The notes under the pieces: generated by a model
The model's database searches: none
Told to the model about the DNA's origin: nothing
Seen by the model: the letters and a program-made list of their open reading frames with translations, nothing else
NCBI GenBank assembly: GCA_033085395.1
Contig: JANQBS010000152.1
Span: 35,156 to 99,155 of the forward strand
Direction: 5' to 3'
From: Xanthoparmelia taractica
Lineage: Eukaryota > Ascomycota > Lecanoromycetes > Lecanorales > Parmeliaceae
Length of the DNA: 64,000 nt
Program-made: the position numbers and the translations under genes
Part shown: positions 1-11,995 of the stretch, piece by piece
Position numbering within the stretch: the first letter of the stretch is position 1
How the letters are laid out: each line of letters begins with the position of its first letter

Positions 1-2129
1 CTTGATCTTATCGTCCTCGCCGTCCTCCTGGCCGGTACTGTGGCATATTTCACCAAAGGAACATACTGGGCAATACCGAAAGATCCTTACGCGGGATCTT
101 ATTCCTTGGCGAATGGCGCAAAATCAGGCAAGACGAGAAACATAGTGGAGAAGATGGACGAATCAGAAAAGAATTGCGTGGTATTCTATGGCTCCCAAAC
201 AGGCACGGCTGAAGACTATGCTTCCCGGTTATCCAAAGAGGGATCCCAGAGATTTGGTCTCAAAACCATGGTGGCGGATCTGGAAGACTACGATTACGAG
301 AATCTCGACACATTTCCCGCCGATAAGCTGGCAGTCTTTGTCCTTGCCACGTACGGCGAAGGTGAACCCACGGACAACGCAGTGGATTTTTACGAATTCG
401 TGACCAAAGAAGATGTATCCTTCAGCAATGGCGGTGGCGTGGACGACAAACCGCTGCAAAATCTGAAATTCGTTGCCTTTGGGCTTGGGAATAATACATA
501 TGAACACTACAATTCCATGGTCCGCAGAGTCAACGATGCTTTCATCAAGCTTGGGGCTTCTCGGATTGGGACAGCTGGAGAAGGCGATGATGGTGCGGGT
601 ACAATGGAGGAAGACTTCCTTTCCTGGAAGGAACCCATGTGGACCGAGCTATCCGAGAAGATGGGCCTTGAAGAGCGAGAAGCGGTCTATGAGCCTGTAT
701 TCAGTATCACAGAGAGGGAAGATCTAGACGCGGAGGCAGATGAGGTATACCTTGGCGAGCCCAACAAAAATCATCTTGAAGGCACCCAGAAAGGCCCGTA
801 CAATTCCCACAACCCATATATAGCGCCTATTGTGGAATCAAGGGAGGTCTTCACTGTCAAAGATCGCAATTGTCTACATATGGAGATCGACATCAAGGGC
901 TCCAACCTAAGTTATCAGACCGGCGATCATATAGCGGTGTGGCCTACGAACGCTGGCAAAGAGGTCGATAGAATTATCAATGTGCTCGGGCTCTCGGAAA
1001 AGCGTCACAGCGTTATCAGTGTGAAGGGTCTTGATCCTACAGCCAAGGTACCCTTCCCGACACCGACGACGTACGACGCAGCAATCCGTTACCATATGGA
1101 GATAGGCGGTGCCGTCTCGCGCCAATTCGTTTCTTCTCTTGCCCCTTTCGCGCCAAACGAACAGGCAAAAGCAGAAATGACAAGGCTCGGTAGCGACAAA
1201 GATTACTTCTCGGAAAAAGTATCCTCTCAATACTTAAACATCGCACAAGTACTTGAAAGAGTAGACAGTGCCAACAAGTGGACCAACATTCCTTTCTCCA
1301 TCATGATTGAGGGCATCCATAAGATCCAACCGCGGTACTACTCCATTTCCTCTTCCTCGCTGGTACAAAAGGACAAGATTTCCATTACCGCTGTCGTTGA
1401 GACAATCCGCGTCCCAGGATCCAAGGATTTTGTTGCCGGCGTTACCACAAATTACCTTCTCGCTCTCAAACAGAAGCAACACGGTGATCCGAACCCTGAT
1501 CCTCATGGCTTGACATATGCTATCACCGGCCCACGAAACAAGTACGATGGCTTCCATGTCCCCGTCCACGTCCGCCACTCGAACTTCAAACTCCCATCGG
1601 ACCCGTCAAAGCCGATAATCATGGTTGGCCCTGGTTCCGGCGTTGCACCTTTCCGGGGCTTTATCCAGGAGAGGGCTGCTCAAGCAGAGGCTGGCCAGAA
1701 CGTTGGCCAGACCATCTTGTTTTATGGATGCAGGAAGAGCTCTGAGGATTTCCTGTATAAGGAAGAGTGGGAGGTGAGATAGGACCGCCCTTACCTTGCG
1801 CTTGCTGAAATGAGACTGACTCTCGATAGCACTACAAAAAAGCCCTTGGCTCGTCGTTCACGCTCATCACCGCTTTCTCCCGTGAACAGAAAGAAAAGGT
1901 CTACGTACAACAGCGTCTGCAGGAGAATGCAGCTCTCGTCAACCAGCTACTGGAGAAGGAGAAAGGAAACTTTTATGTCTGTGGAGACGCGTCTAACATG
2001 GCCAGAGCGGTCAGTGATGTGTTGAGTAAGATTATCAGTGAGCAAAGGGGTGTGAGCATTGAGAAAGGAGAGGAGATTGTGAAGATGATGAGGAGTAGTA
2101 ATCAGTATCAGGAGGATGTCTGGTCGTAG
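1..2129 (+). CDS. cprA: NADPH-cytochrome P450 reductase (5' end outside window)
   Basis: This flavoprotein passes electrons from NADPH through FAD and FMN to P450 enzymes and other heme proteins on the ER membrane. The exons are 1-1773 and 1830-2129, with a GTGAGA...GATAG intron; the frame is open at base 1, so the start codon lies upstream. Base 1 already encodes the end of a hydrophobic membrane anchor (LIVLAVLLAGTVAYF). Next come the FMN-binding flavodoxin motif FYGSQTGTAEDYA, the FAD motif PRYYSISSSS, the NADPH motif GPGSGVAPFRGF and, after the intron, VCGDASNMARAV. The C-terminus ends in EDVWS, with the penultimate Trp that stacks on FAD in this family. Only the extreme N-terminus is missing, and the order and content of the domains leave little room for an alternative. 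Confidence 0.95.
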
Positions 2130-4222
2130 ACGGGCAAGGGATTGGGTACATGAAGGATGGAAAAATCTGTTATTAAATCCGACAGGGGCTAGCGGCGATG
2201 AGAAACTGTTAGATAGGCGCCGGTCATGCTATAGATTGGTTGGCTTTTTAGCCTCTAGATGTTATAATGCAAATTTGTTTCGGGATGGGAAGCAAAGTAC
2301 GAATCTGTGCTGGCCTTAGGCAGTAAGTTCAATTCATGTATCAAACAGACGCGTCCTCATAGGTGTTTTATTATGTCACTGCCGGTACTTCCAGCATTGA
2401 TTGTATAGAACATGGCCAACAAAATAAACAAGTATTCTGATGTATCAGATATCGAATCTTCCTGGAAAAAGAGTAGCGGTGGACGAAATGGCTCAACTCA
2501 TGTTCGAGTGCCGTTGGGCTGGCATGTCACTGGAAGACTGCTCGCTCTTGAGACATGCGTCACTCTTTCCCGCAAGGGAGGTTATGCGAGGATACTTTTA
2601 GAACTCTGCTTCCTGATTGGCCATCAGGATATCATATTGGAGGAGAAAAGACCTCTTCTCATCGGACATCGAAGCTGTCAATAGCCTGGGATGGGTGCCT
2701 GCATGAAACCGATTCGGATCTGCGGAACCGTTGCTGAATGAGCTGGCAAGCTCGCATATGTATCTATAAAAAGATCATCGTACCAGCCAATGACGCATTA
2801 ACGACGACAACCTCAACTAGAATTGTTTAGAGACTCAGATGCTTTGCAGCCTTGATGGTCATTGTTGCGGTATAGGGAACTTTGTTGCGGCCTGTGGACC
2901 AAGCAAATTGCTGGAATCTCCGCGCTTAGCGCTCTCCCGGCCATTTCCTTGTGTTGATGTCTCCCCGGTCTTCAACCTTCGCAGATGATGTACCGCACTG
3001 GACCGGACAAAGGGCGTGATCGGACTCATGATGGCTGTAATGAGACACTCCAGGCGGAATTCTGAGTTTGAGATGCTATCAATCAGCAGAAGTGGAGAGG
3101 CATCGAGCCCAATTGAAAGGCGGGTTGGACGTCAGATTTAATCATAGAACGTGCTGCAAGGGACCTTTTGGGCTTCTGTGTTGCCATCGATCACCCCTGC
3201 TAACCTGTTGTGCGTACTCTCCGTCCGATGGCCGAATAGATCTCGAGTGGAAGCCAACCATGGTAGATCGCAAGGTTGGAGTGAATTATGTCGTGGCAGA
3301 TTGAACAGTACGACATCCCGAGTTCTACCTGTAAGTTTAGTCCCACTACGGACCGTAAGGTTGCATGGAAAACTGCATATGCTGATCTCTAGCGTGTCTC
3401 TTGTGTACTCCAACGATGCCTTATGATGAGGGCGCAAAGGTTAGCTTGTGTAACAGGAGGCAGGGGAAAAACTCATCGCTGTGCTCACAAAGAAATAAGG
3501 TTCCTCTTATGTTATGCATGCATTTGAGATTTCTCCTCCCCAGAAAAGCCATTCGTAGCTTCTGTTTCATTGCACATGTCGAAGCTGCTGCTTCATACTT
3601 TATAGAGCTTCATGCTTCATATCAGACTGCGGACAAAATGGCGAGGTCAGTAGCAATTGCACTTGACTCTTCCGGAAGATCCATCGTCAACAAGGCCTGC
3701 TACTATACACTGGCTTCATGGAGAGTTCTTTCCTCGAACGATATCTTTTCTCCTGCCAATACCTTTTCAGCTTAGTCTTATTTACAAGAGCACCCTTCCC
3801 AGCTCATTCTTCTCCCAACCCTTCTATTTTCCTCTACATCTCCTCACTTCTTTCTCCATCATCCGCTACAGCTCTTTGCACATTCATCCCATTATTGGCA
3901 AATTGCTTTCCATACTCTCTGCATTCTCCATACCTTTAGCTCACATCGTGTCTACCTTGCTGCTCATCTCCCTCACCATTCCAAACACTCTCTGTAAGCT
4001 CACTGCATCCTCTTCTCCACACCTGACAACTTTCTCACACACCTCACAGTAACCTCTACAGCGTCTACTTCTCCACCATCTGCTGTACTCTACTTGGAGC
4101 ATAACTTCAGTATTGCTGTGAGCGGCCTATCTCATTGCTGCCTTCACATAATGCTGACGAGCAATAGCTGCTGCAGGCTTCCACGGAATAGCCATACCGA
4201 GTCAGAGCCATTTCTCTCCACA
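2130..4222. other. Long gene-free stretch and probable leader/promoter of the RNA-binding protein gene
   Basis: About 2.1 kb without a convincing coding region. The short open frames show no recognisable domains and no splice-linked continuation. From roughly 3770 to 4080 the plus strand is strongly pyrimidine-rich (runs of CTC, TTC and CCAT), as often seen just upstream of fungal transcription starts. This suggests a long 5' leader for the gene beginning near 4223. Confidence 0.5.
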
Positions 4223-6620
4223 ATGCAGAAGAATATGTCTCGTAAGTCTCCCGGCATGAAGTATCACCTGCCTACCTTCATGTACAGCTCATTTGTCTAC
4301 GGAACTTCTTCATCATTTCCCTCCCTTTCGGGGCCACCTGCCAACTCTACCATTGACCATGTCAAAGAGGCCGAGAGGATCTCTTAGGCTCCGAGACAGG
4401 TGTCTGTCTTTACTAAGATTTCATCCCATGTCTGCACCATCGGCTCATCCATACACTGCTCCGAAGAATATGTCAGGCTTACTCGTTCTGATCATGCAGG
4501 TACATACTATGGCAATTTGCCCGCCACACACTCCGGTCAGACGTTGGCTCCAGGCCAGAACTTGTATGGCAACATGCACGCCGCATTCTCCGGTCAAACA
4601 CTTGCTCCAAGTTCTATCGCGAACTTGCATCCCGAAAACGCAAATTCCGGTGTGGAAACCCTTGGTGGAGCCTTCGAGAACCTCAATCTCCGCAGTGGCG
4701 CCCCGGTAGGACAAGCCAAGCTGGGCAACACGGGAATGCCAATTGGCGAGTCCAACATGAATTCCATGCTCTACCAGCTCCCAGACGGTACCTATATGTT
4801 GGCTGGCACCAATGCTGTTCAAGGCAATTACCCTCAATATCCCACCCCGTACAACATGGCTGTGACGCATCCGACACAATATCAGCAAGCAACTTACCAA
4901 GGTATTCCTTCTGCCAGTGTACCAGTCGGGCCGCACACCCCTCGAAATTACTCTTGGATGCCTTCACAGAGCCTGCCCCATGTGCCCGATCTTGTGGCGC
5001 CTCGTCGTACTTCTTGGTCATCAACCGAAGAGCTAAGCCCGCAGACGCCCGTCGACGGCTATCAGCCAGCCATCCTTGTTCCGGGACACTCACCCAGTGA
5101 TTGGAGTACAAATCCTTCACCACTCTCAGGACAGCTGCCAAACAACCAACAGATATGCAGACAGCCAAATGGAGAGTACGCCATCGCTGATTTCTGGGTG
5201 TGGACGCAAGCGGATCCAGCTATCCCTCCCCCTATCCCAGCATGGCGCAGTGGGCCTGATGGTGGACGTGGTAGCCTGGACAAGATCCTGGACAATCGAG
5301 ATGGGACAACTAACGTTTACGTCCGTGGTCTCCGCCCTGATACAACCGACGATTTGCTGGCAGATTACGGCCGCCGCTTCGGAGAGATTGTGAGCCAGAA
5401 GGCAATCATCGACATGTCTAACAATACTTGCAAAGGGTAGAACGTCCACATTCCATGGTCAATTTCCATGAGTGGCGTGAAGAACCGCTGACATCGCATG
5501 CAGATTCGGATTCATCAAATATAACAGCTACTTTGACGCCGAAAATTGCATTCGTGCATTCTTCTACCTCGGGTACGAGGCTAAATTTGCGAGGGTACAA
5601 AGAATGTCTCTGGTCAAACTCCGTCTCATTGCTGACCTGAGTACAGCAATCTCACAACGCACGACTCAAGGAACTAGCCGATCCAAAGAATAACAATCTA
5701 TACGTCTCCAATCTGCCTAGACTCTGGAATGACAAGGTCCGTACCGCTTTCTGATCTGACAGAACTGAATAGCGCTTATCTGACTGTGGCTACAGGATTT
5801 CGAGAACTTATTCAAGAATGTGTATCCGGACTATCACATCCTAGAACAGCGGATCTTGAAGGACGGAAATGGCATCAGCCGTGGGGTTGGATTTGCTCGG
5901 TATGCACCCAGCCTCTTCATTAATGCTCCTAGACTCACAGTCGTCCAGTTTCGAGTCACCAGAGATCTGTGAACAGGTCATCCGCACCTTCAATAATATG
6001 ACCGTTGGCGAAGGGAAGCATGCCACGGAATTACAGATTCGCTACGCCGATACCGAGAAACAGAAGCAGCTCAAGACTTGCACTGCAGAGAGACGCCAAT
6101 TCAAGACCAACGAGTACAACGAGGCTGTCTATGGACCAGGCTCGCCATACGGCTTCTATTCTCCCCTCTCGGCTATCTTTCAAAGCCCTGTGCCAGTGCG
6201 TGCACCTGGGACAAGTGGGACATGGAGCAACCAGTCATCAGCTTCCTCAATCTCGCCAGCGCAAGTTCTCCGCTTTCTCCATTTCGAGCAGCATTGATGC
6301 TAACAATTACAAGCTATGTCGGATATCCTAACTCAGTCCTCAATGGCCGCCAAGGTACGAATGGGGTGCTTCCCAATACCAGCGTCAAGTTCGACGGCCC
6401 AGTTCCTGCACGCCGCACCACTCACATCAAGATCGAGAGTCCCAGTGTTGTCGCCGCAGCCAAAAAAGCAGCTGCTGAGGTCGTCGAAGAAGAACTGCCT
6501 GATGGCGAATCTTCCTCGACGTCGGATGAAGACACCCTAGTCTGCAAGTCTAAATCCAGTAAGACTTGCAGTGGCACCAGTGGCGATGCTGCCTTGTCGC
6601 CAACCAAGTCCAAACTCTGA
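4223..6620 (+). CDS. RBMS/MSSP-type RNA-binding protein with two RRM domains
   Basis: Proposed exons are 4223-4241, 4500-5436, 5504-5594, 5647-5736, 5796-5899, 5949-6214 and 6292-6620 (611 residues). A Gln/Asn/Pro/Ser-rich N-terminal half precedes two RNA-recognition motifs. RRM1 carries TNVYVRGLRP and, across an intron, CKGFGFIKY. RRM2 carries NNLYVSNLP and SRGVGFARF. The wording of both resembles animal RBMS1-3, single-stranded nucleic-acid and mRNA 3'UTR binders. The C-terminal tail is acidic and serine-rich. Splice phases for RRM1 and RRM2 are secure. Two parts are less sure. The 19-base first exon (MQKNMSR) joined over a 258-base intron is chosen because GTAAGT/GCAG keeps frame. The last intron, 6215-6291 (GTGGGA donor), is one of a few ways to reach the final open frame; without a splice the frame stops at 6297. 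Confidence 0.75.
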
Positions 6621-7175
6621 GTCATCATGCTTTTCGCAATGGATTTTCTACGGAAATGGCGCTCAGCAACGCCTGTATATCATTCATCCGACAGCATCTC
6701 GATGTACCCTTCCTGGGTCGCCGGTCGATGACCATGTGGCAACCAGCATCATCAATACCGCAGCAACATGCATCTCGCCTATTAGTCTTTGGGAACATGA
6801 ATAAAAGTCATCGGCACGGTCCGCTTCTCTGCAAGTTCCATATCTCAATCCAGCATTACGAATAATATTGGAATCCTTAGCCTTACATCAATCTTGACAG
6901 GCGATGTGGCCTTGGCCAGCTCAATCAACTCGTTACAATTAGCGTTCTCCTCAAGCATTTCAGCGGCATATCCCGGGGTGTCATTTCATGGTCTTCGGAC
7001 CAGCAGGTCGTTTGGAGGATCAGGTGTGGCTCTTGTTTCTTAGCGCGTTCTCCTCGTTGAGGTTGCTTCAGCTCCACCAAATTATAGATTAGCATCAGCT
7101 TCTTATAAACCTTGGCTCTTTCGCTTTCAAACAATGGCTTAGCATACGCTCGTGTCAATGGTATTCCTGATTTAC
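6621..7175. other. Intergenic region between convergent genes
   Basis: This lies between the stop of the RNA-binding protein and the stop of RIO2. On the minus strand an 84-codon frame (7179-6925) starts overlapping the RIO2 stop. A second minus frame near 6960-6890 reads protein-like (MLEENANCNELIELAKA) before a GTAAGG donor, but has no supported start or acceptor. No gene is called here. One possibility is unrecognised 3' exons of RIO2. Confidence 0.35.
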
Positions 7176-8571
7176 TCATTTACTTCCTCCTAGCGTTACC
7201 TCAGCGACGCTAAGACTTGAAGAATTTGACAGCCTGTGAGATGCATTGGGCTCAACTGCACTGCTGGACTTGAAAATGCCGTCACCACCATCCGTAGCTC
7301 TCCGACCTTGAGATGAATCATCGGACAACCCTTCATCATCCGAAGAAGCACCAGAAGCGTCCGAATCATCTTCTCTGATGTGGTCGGTTCGATCATGACT
7401 GCCATCCCCGTCCACCCCAACTTCCTGCATGTAGTTCTCCAGTTCTTTGGCCATCTTCTTAGAGAAACCCGAGGCCTCAACCTCAACGTCTAACCTTTTG
7501 CTTCCGGGCCCCCCAGCGAGCTTTTTCGCATCAGCGAAAAAGGGTCCCGGCTCGTCGCTTACGAATTTGAACCGTCTTTCAAAGAATCGTTTTATGCAAT
7601 TGATGTCGCGGTCGAAGTACATTTCAGCGTTTGTATGGTCGATTGAGACCATTTGGGGAAAGTCTATTATCACGGGTATGAGAGTGATGCCTGGCTTGGA
7701 GTCTCGGTTTCCGGTCTCGGTATTTGTCTCGATTTCGCGGATCAGGATATTGAATTCATTAAAGTCGCCATGTATTAACCCAAAGGTCGCCAATCGCAAC
7801 ACGATATCAATCAACCCCGCGTACAACCCCGCCGGATTCGGCACCTCCTGAATCTGCCGCAGCGGAAACGCATCAATCAGTTCCATCACCACGGTGTGTC
7901 TACTCTGCGCCAAAGGCTCCGGCACCCTGAACCCATTCTGCCTCAGCGCCTTCATAAACGCAAACTCCTTGAGTGCGGACAGCCGGCTCATGTACATCCA
8001 GCTGGCGCTGCTGCGGTGCTTGAGGTAATCGCGGTTGTTCTTAATGCTGCGGAAGGATATGCGGCCCAGTCGGTGGATTTTCAGGATGAATTGGGTGCCG
8101 GTCGGGGAGGCGACGACGTAGATGTCGGACTCTTTGCCCACCCCGATGCAGTTGCCGGTTGAGTACAGGGTTTGGCGTTTTAGATGCGTGTGCAGGGCGA
8201 GATAGTCGAGGCCGCCGTAGGTGAGGCGGTATCCGTCGTCTGAGGGGTGTCAGTTGAATTTCTGAAGCATGTAAGACTGGGTGTATATTGACATTTCGCA
8301 TTCTTCGTCCTGGCGATGAGGTTGGCTTTTGCGAGTGTGGAAATGCATTTGTGAACCCCGCTTCCACCGCGTAGGCCGGACAGCTGGGTGATTAAGGGTG
8401 TGGGGACCACTTCGTGGTTCTTGCTACCCATTTCCACCTAGGTGTTGTCTGGTTAGCTGTTAGTCCTGATTGTTGAGTGCTGGCTGAGGAGTAGGGATAT
8501 TGACGTACGGCAGTGAGGACTCGCCAGTCCTCGTTGGTGAGATAGCGAAGGGCTTTGGTATCGAGCTTCAT
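7176..8571 (-). CDS. RIO2: RIO2 atypical serine/threonine kinase/ATPase, 40S ribosome maturation
   Basis: RIO2 binds cytoplasmic pre-40S particles and uses ATP to drive final 18S rRNA processing and factor release. Exons in coding order are 8571-8509, 8437-8293 and 8239-7176. The N-terminal winged-helix begins MKLDTKALRYLTNEDWRVL and continues with GSKNHEVVPTPLITQLSGL. The kinase part shows the flexible P-loop IGVGKESDIYVV, the ATP-contacting lysine in FILKIHRLG, the catalytic loop IHGDFNEFN and the metal-binding IIDFPQMVS. A Ser/Asp-rich acidic tail follows. The second intron uses a GTCAAT donor, but the join restores KYDGYRLTYGGLDY exactly. The reading ends at SVAEVTLGGSK. Fungal homologues, as I remember them, continue after AEV with a Lys/Arg-rich tail, so a 3' exon may be missing. 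The gene is divergent from RPN1. Confidence 0.92.
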
Positions 8572-8858
8572 GGTGGATGACTGAGGAAGATTGACAATAG
8601 GACGTAAAGTGCGATAGAGCAGTCGTGGTAATCTGACTGGAGCTGCGGCCAAAAGTTCGGCCTTGGCAGCGCCTCCGGAGCTTCAACGCGCTTCTATAAT
8701 CAATACCTTACATGTTTCTGTGAGATCCCTTCACCTAGAGTTCTACTTTATATGAGTTACACCTCCCATCTAACTATCTGTCACGTCTGATCCTACTTCA
8801 GTCTTAGATCTGCTCTAAGGAGAACCACTCGCTGGAAATCGGCTCGCCGGCGGCGAGC
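8572..8858. promoter_or_regulatory. Shared upstream region of RIO2 and RPN1
   Basis: A gap of 287 bases separates the start codons of two divergent housekeeping genes. Both promoters and 5' leaders must lie within it or overlap the genes. No TATA box or known motif stands out. Confidence 0.5.
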
Positions 8859-11762
8859 ATGGCTAAAGAGAATGGAGCCCCAACGGCTGCTGAGAAAGGA
8901 AAGGGCAAGATGGAGGATGATAGGCCTTCGAATAGTTCGAAAAAACAAGATGACACAAAGAAGGACAAGGATGGCAAGGCCATAACGAACGGCAAGCCAG
9001 GCGAAGAGCCTTTGGAAGGTAGGCTTTCTTAGAGAGTGCCTTGACGGGGCCTTGCTGACCGGATATGTGCAAATAGAAGAACTAAGTGAAGAGGATCAGA
9101 ATCTCAAGAATGAGCTTGAGATGCTGGTCGCTCGTCTGCATGTATATCTCCAGCCATGATATCTAGTCCTGATATGGTTATGCTAATATACCCATCTCTG
9201 TAGGAATCCGATTCCAGCCTCTACATACCTGCGTTGGATAGCATCAAAGATTTCATAAAAACCTCGACTTCTTCTATGACAGCTGTACCTAAGCCGCTGA
9301 AATTCCTGCGACCTCATTATGAGGATCTGACCAAAACCTTCGAGCAATGGCCGGAAGGCAAGGACAAGGAACATCTTGCAGATGTGCTGTCAGTGCTTGG
9401 TATGACACAAGGAGATGAGGAAAGATTAGACACTCTCAAGTACCGTCTGCTCGCGCCGTCAAAGGACCTGGGCTCCTGGGGCCACGAATATGTCCGGCAT
9501 TTGGCGCTCGAGATTGGCCAGGATTATCAACGAAGGATGACGGACGACGAGGATGCTCAGGATCTGGTTGAGCTTGCAAGAACGCTTGTACCGTATTTCC
9601 TGAGTCACAATGCTGAAGCCGATGCCGTGGATATTCTGAGCGAGCTGGAGAGAATTCAGGAGATCCCGCAGTACCTGGATGAAAATACTTACCCAAGAGT
9701 CTGCCTTTATATGGTCAGCATGGTAAACCTTCTGACGTACCCCGAAGACCAACAATTCCTGAGGACCGCTCACGACATCTACAAATCTTACAAAAAACTT
9801 CCTCAAGCAATGGTACTTGCAATACGATTAAACGACACCGACCTCATCTACCAAGACTTCGAATCGACCGAAGATCTAGCACTCAAAAAGCAAATGGCAC
9901 TCTTGGCTGCTCGACAGCAGATCTGGCTTGAGCCTTCCTCAGGAGCGGAAACTGATCAAGACCTGGTAGCGTGTCTTAACAATGCAAAACTGCAAGATTA
10001 CTTCCAGACATTAGCGAAGGAGCTGAACATTCTTGAGCCCAAAATGCCCGAAGAAATCTACAAAAGCCATCTCGAAAGCACTCGAACAGCAGGTCTTACA
10101 AATGTTGACTCGGCAAGACACAATCTCGCTAGTGCTTTTGTCAACGCGTTTACTAATGCAGGTTTCGGTAATGACAAAATGATGTTGGTAGAGGGCGAAA
10201 AGACAAGCTGGGTGTGGAAAACGAAGGACGATGGCATGATGGCGACAGCAGCGTCAATGGGGATGCTGGTACAATGGGATATTGAGCACGGTTTGGACAA
10301 GATCAATCCTTTCCTCCACGTGGGCGACGATCAACTCAAAGCCGGTGGTTCCCTCGCTATTGGCATCATGAATTCAGGCGTACACGATGAGACCAATTCA
10401 TCTCTTTACCTTCTCGGCTCTGATGATTCCCTTGGAGCTAAGAACGTACAGATACGGATGGCTTCGATTATGGGCCTTGGCCTGGCTTATGCAAACAGCA
10501 ACAATGAAGAGGTGTTGGAGCTGCTTCTACCTATAGTCGAAGATACGTCACTGGATATGCAACTCTCAGCTATGGCAGCACTGTCTCTCGGTCTTATCTT
10601 CGTTGGATCTTCAAATGACCGAGTCAGTGAGGCCATCATTACCACGCTATTAGACGAGGAGCGACAAAAGCAATTGAAAGATAAGTGGACACGGTTCATG
10701 TCGCTGGGACTTGCCTTGCTGTTCTTCGGCCGTCAGGAAGAAGTAGAGGTTATCCTAGAGACCCTCAAGGCCATCGACCACCCAATGGCAAAGCCTGCAG
10801 CTGTGCTCGCCGAAGTGTGTGCATGGGCGGGTACAGGGACCGTACTGAAATTGCAAGAGCTGCTTCACCTTTGCAACGAGCATATCGAAGATGGCGATGA
10901 CAAGAAGGGAGACGAGCTCATCCAAACTTATGCCGTGCTCGGTCTATCACTGATTTCGATGGGTGAAGAAGTAGGCCAAGAGATGGTCCTGCGACAGTTT
11001 GGCCATCTCATGCACTATGGGGAAGCCAACATCCGAAAAGCAGTACCACTGGCGATGGGCCTCATCAGTCCAAGCAATCCCCAGATGAAAGTCTACGACA
11101 CACTATCAAGGTACACCCACGACAATGACAACGACGTGGCTATAAACGCAATCTTCGCAATGGGTCTACTCGGAGCAGGTACCAACAACGCAAGATTGGC
11201 TCAGTTATTGAGACAACTTGCAAGCTACTATCACCGAGACCAGAACTCGTTGTTCATGGTCCGGATAGCGCAAGGTCTTCTACACATGGGCAAAGGCACA
11301 ATGTCCATAAACCCTTTCCACACTGATCGACAGATTCTCTCGCGCGTGGCCGCTGCCGGTTTGCTGACTGTCCTGGTGGCTATGATCGATGCGAAATCAT
11401 TCATCCTCGCTGATTCACATTACCTGCTCTACTTCATCGTCACCGCTATGCATCCGAGATTCTTAGTAACGCTCGACGAGGATCTGAAGCCATTGCAGGT
11501 GAACGTCCGCGTTGGCCAGGCTGTTGATGTGGTTGGACAGGCAGGTCGGCCCAAGACCATCACGGGGTGGCAGACGCAAAGTACGCCGGTGCTACTGGCG
11601 TACGGGGAGAGGGCGGAGTTGGAGGATGAGCAGTATATCAGTCTGGCCAGTAATCTGGAGGGTCTTGTCATTTTGAGAAAGGTAAGAAATTCCGACGCCC
11701 CGAGCTTTCGGCTAGAAGTTAGGCTAACATTTGCACAGAATCCCGCATGGGAAGAGGGATAG
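8859..11762 (+). CDS. RPN1: 26S proteasome regulatory particle non-ATPase subunit RPN1
   Basis: RPN1 is the large scaffold of the proteasome base that docks ubiquitin receptors and shuttle factors. Exons are 8859-9018, 9077-9141, 9204-11681 and 11739-11762 (phases agree at every junction). The Lys/Glu-rich N-terminus leads into ELSEEDQNLKNELEMLV, then ESDSSLYIPALDSIKDFI and a long body. The central region contains the PC repeats seen as GSLAIGIMNSGVHDE, IRMASIMGLGLAYA, LSAMAALSLGLIFVG, AVPLAMGLI and AINAIFAMGLLGAGTNNAR. The protein ends KNPAWEEG, the expected family terminus. The last intron (57 bases) contains no stop and is a multiple of three, so a retained-intron message would add 19 residues before the same end. 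Overall length (about 900 residues) fits the family. Confidence 0.96.
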
Positions 11763-11995
11763 ATGGATGGTCGGGCGGCCACGCGTAATCATGATCTGCT
11801 AGCATAGTGGTACTGTATACAAATAGAGCGTGCATCGAGGGAGTCCCAGTCAAGCAATCCCTCAAGATTCTTCACAAGCGCAGCATAGCTGCCATGCCAA
11901 ATGTTGCAAAATCTCGAATTGCATCTCAACCCCCTATATTCCCAATATAAACCCAGTCTATATAGCTATATACGTTAGACATTCCATCCAATCCT

